The notes beneath the pieces were generated by a model. It was not told where the DNA came from. It worked only from the letters and a program-made list of their open reading frames with translations, and ran no database searches. A DNA stretch of 64,000 nucleotides, from positions 62,001-126,000 of the forward strand of contig CAVUYM010000008.1 of assembly GCA_963745675.1 (NCBI GenBank), read 5' to 3'. The translations under genes were made by a program, and so were the position numbers. This document shows positions 63,803 to 64,000 of the stretch, piece by piece. Numbering within the stretch: position 1 is the stretch's first letter; each line of letters opens with the position of its first letter. This DNA is from JAUIIK01 sp963745675 (lineage in GTDB: Bacteria; Chloroflexota; Chloroflexia; Thermomicrobiales; CFX8).

Positions 63803-64000
63803 CTATCCTTTGACCGCGCCGGCGGTCAGACCGGCCAGAATTCGCCGCTGGAAAATGAGCGTCAGAATGATCAACGGCAGCGTGATGATGATCGTCGCCG
63901 CCATGATCTGTCCCCAGGCGATCTCGAAGCCGCCGGCCGACTGTGGCTCGAAGCGGAAGATCGCGAGTGTAACAGTGAAATTGTCCGGGGTCTGGAGGAA
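63803..64000 (-). CDS. Carbohydrate ABC transporter permease, C-terminal part (cut by window edge)
   Basis: The last 65 codons of a MalG/LacG-type permease: LQTPDNFTVTLAIFRFEP, the helix MAATIIITLPLIILTLIFQ and the closing RRILAGLTAGAVKG. This ending is near-universal for the family's inner permease. The gene runs off the right edge; it lies before the ATPase gene in the operon. The sugar specificity cannot be told. Confidence 0.88.
   Translation of the reverse strand, partial: FLQTPDNFTVTLAIFRFEPQSAGGFEIAWGQIMAATIIITLPLIILTLIFQRRILAGLTAGAVKG

Noticed and set aside
1..64000. tRNA, rRNA or CRISPR arrays
   Set aside because: I scanned for TTCGAATC-type T-loop patterns, CCA-ended cloverleafs, long conserved rRNA words and regular 25-40 base repeats. 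The only regular repeats are in the collagen-like gene; nothing else met the criteria.

Overview
The window looks like a chromosome segment of a GC-rich, probably aerobic, soil- or compost-type bacterium of the Chloroflexota (Thermomicrobia-like). This is an inference from the gene mix: several F420-type luciferase-like oxidoreductases and a deazaflavin-dependent nitroreductase-like protein, KimA-type potassium importers, a DUF4032 kinase-like protein, ECF sigma/anti-sigma pairs, a Tat-exported collagen-like protein and dispersed palindromic intergenic repeats. No rRNA, tRNA, CRISPR array, plasmid or phage structural gene was recognised.

Layout. 0-4.3 kb: small-molecule kinase, F420-type oxidoreductase, YkgJ-like protein, repeat island, M48 protease. 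4.9-10.5 kb: an RpoD-family sigma factor followed by three further copies of its own 3' end and terminator; these bound small accessory modules (a membrane gene, a MazF toxin-antitoxin pair, an envelope-stress membrane cluster). 10.5-17.6 kb: ArsR/SRPBCC divergent unit with a visible operator, GT39-type membrane glycosyltransferase, two SIMPL-domain paralogues, ECF sigma and anti-sigma. 17.9-25.9 kb: response regulator, TrkA-type K+ regulator, collagen-like protein, glycosyltransferase-propeller fusion, F420 oxidoreductase, orphan molybdopterin hydroxylase. 26.2-37.3 kb: two KimA-type K+ importers around a DUF5684 protein, a GMC dehydrogenase with its small subunit, twin membrane PAS-GGDEF diguanylate cyclases. 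37.6-52.7 kb: a wrecked IS256 element, 6PGDH-like dehydrogenase, two amidohydrolases, TrkH, NuoF-like protein, PIN toxin-antitoxin, F420 enzymes, flavodoxin, M20 hydrolase. 52.8-64 kb: Nudix and HAD hydrolases, a large lipase lipoprotein with a solute-binding-like tail, SodC, a second ECF sigma operon, M55 peptidase, DUF4032 protein, and the end of a sugar ABC transporter operon that runs off the right edge.

Two functional themes recur. Potassium handling is spread over four loci (TrkA-like, two KimA-like, TrkH). Envelope and stress sensing is represented by two ECF sigma operons, SIMPL proteins, GlsB/DUF3618/holin-like membrane proteins, SodC and the diguanylate cyclases.

A caution for any reader: at least 25 otherwise conserved genes or gene parts are split by single-base shifts, several at homopolymers, while neighbouring long genes are intact. 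This pattern fits uncorrected indels in the assembly better than real gene decay, so broken genes are annotated here across the shift with the approximate break position.
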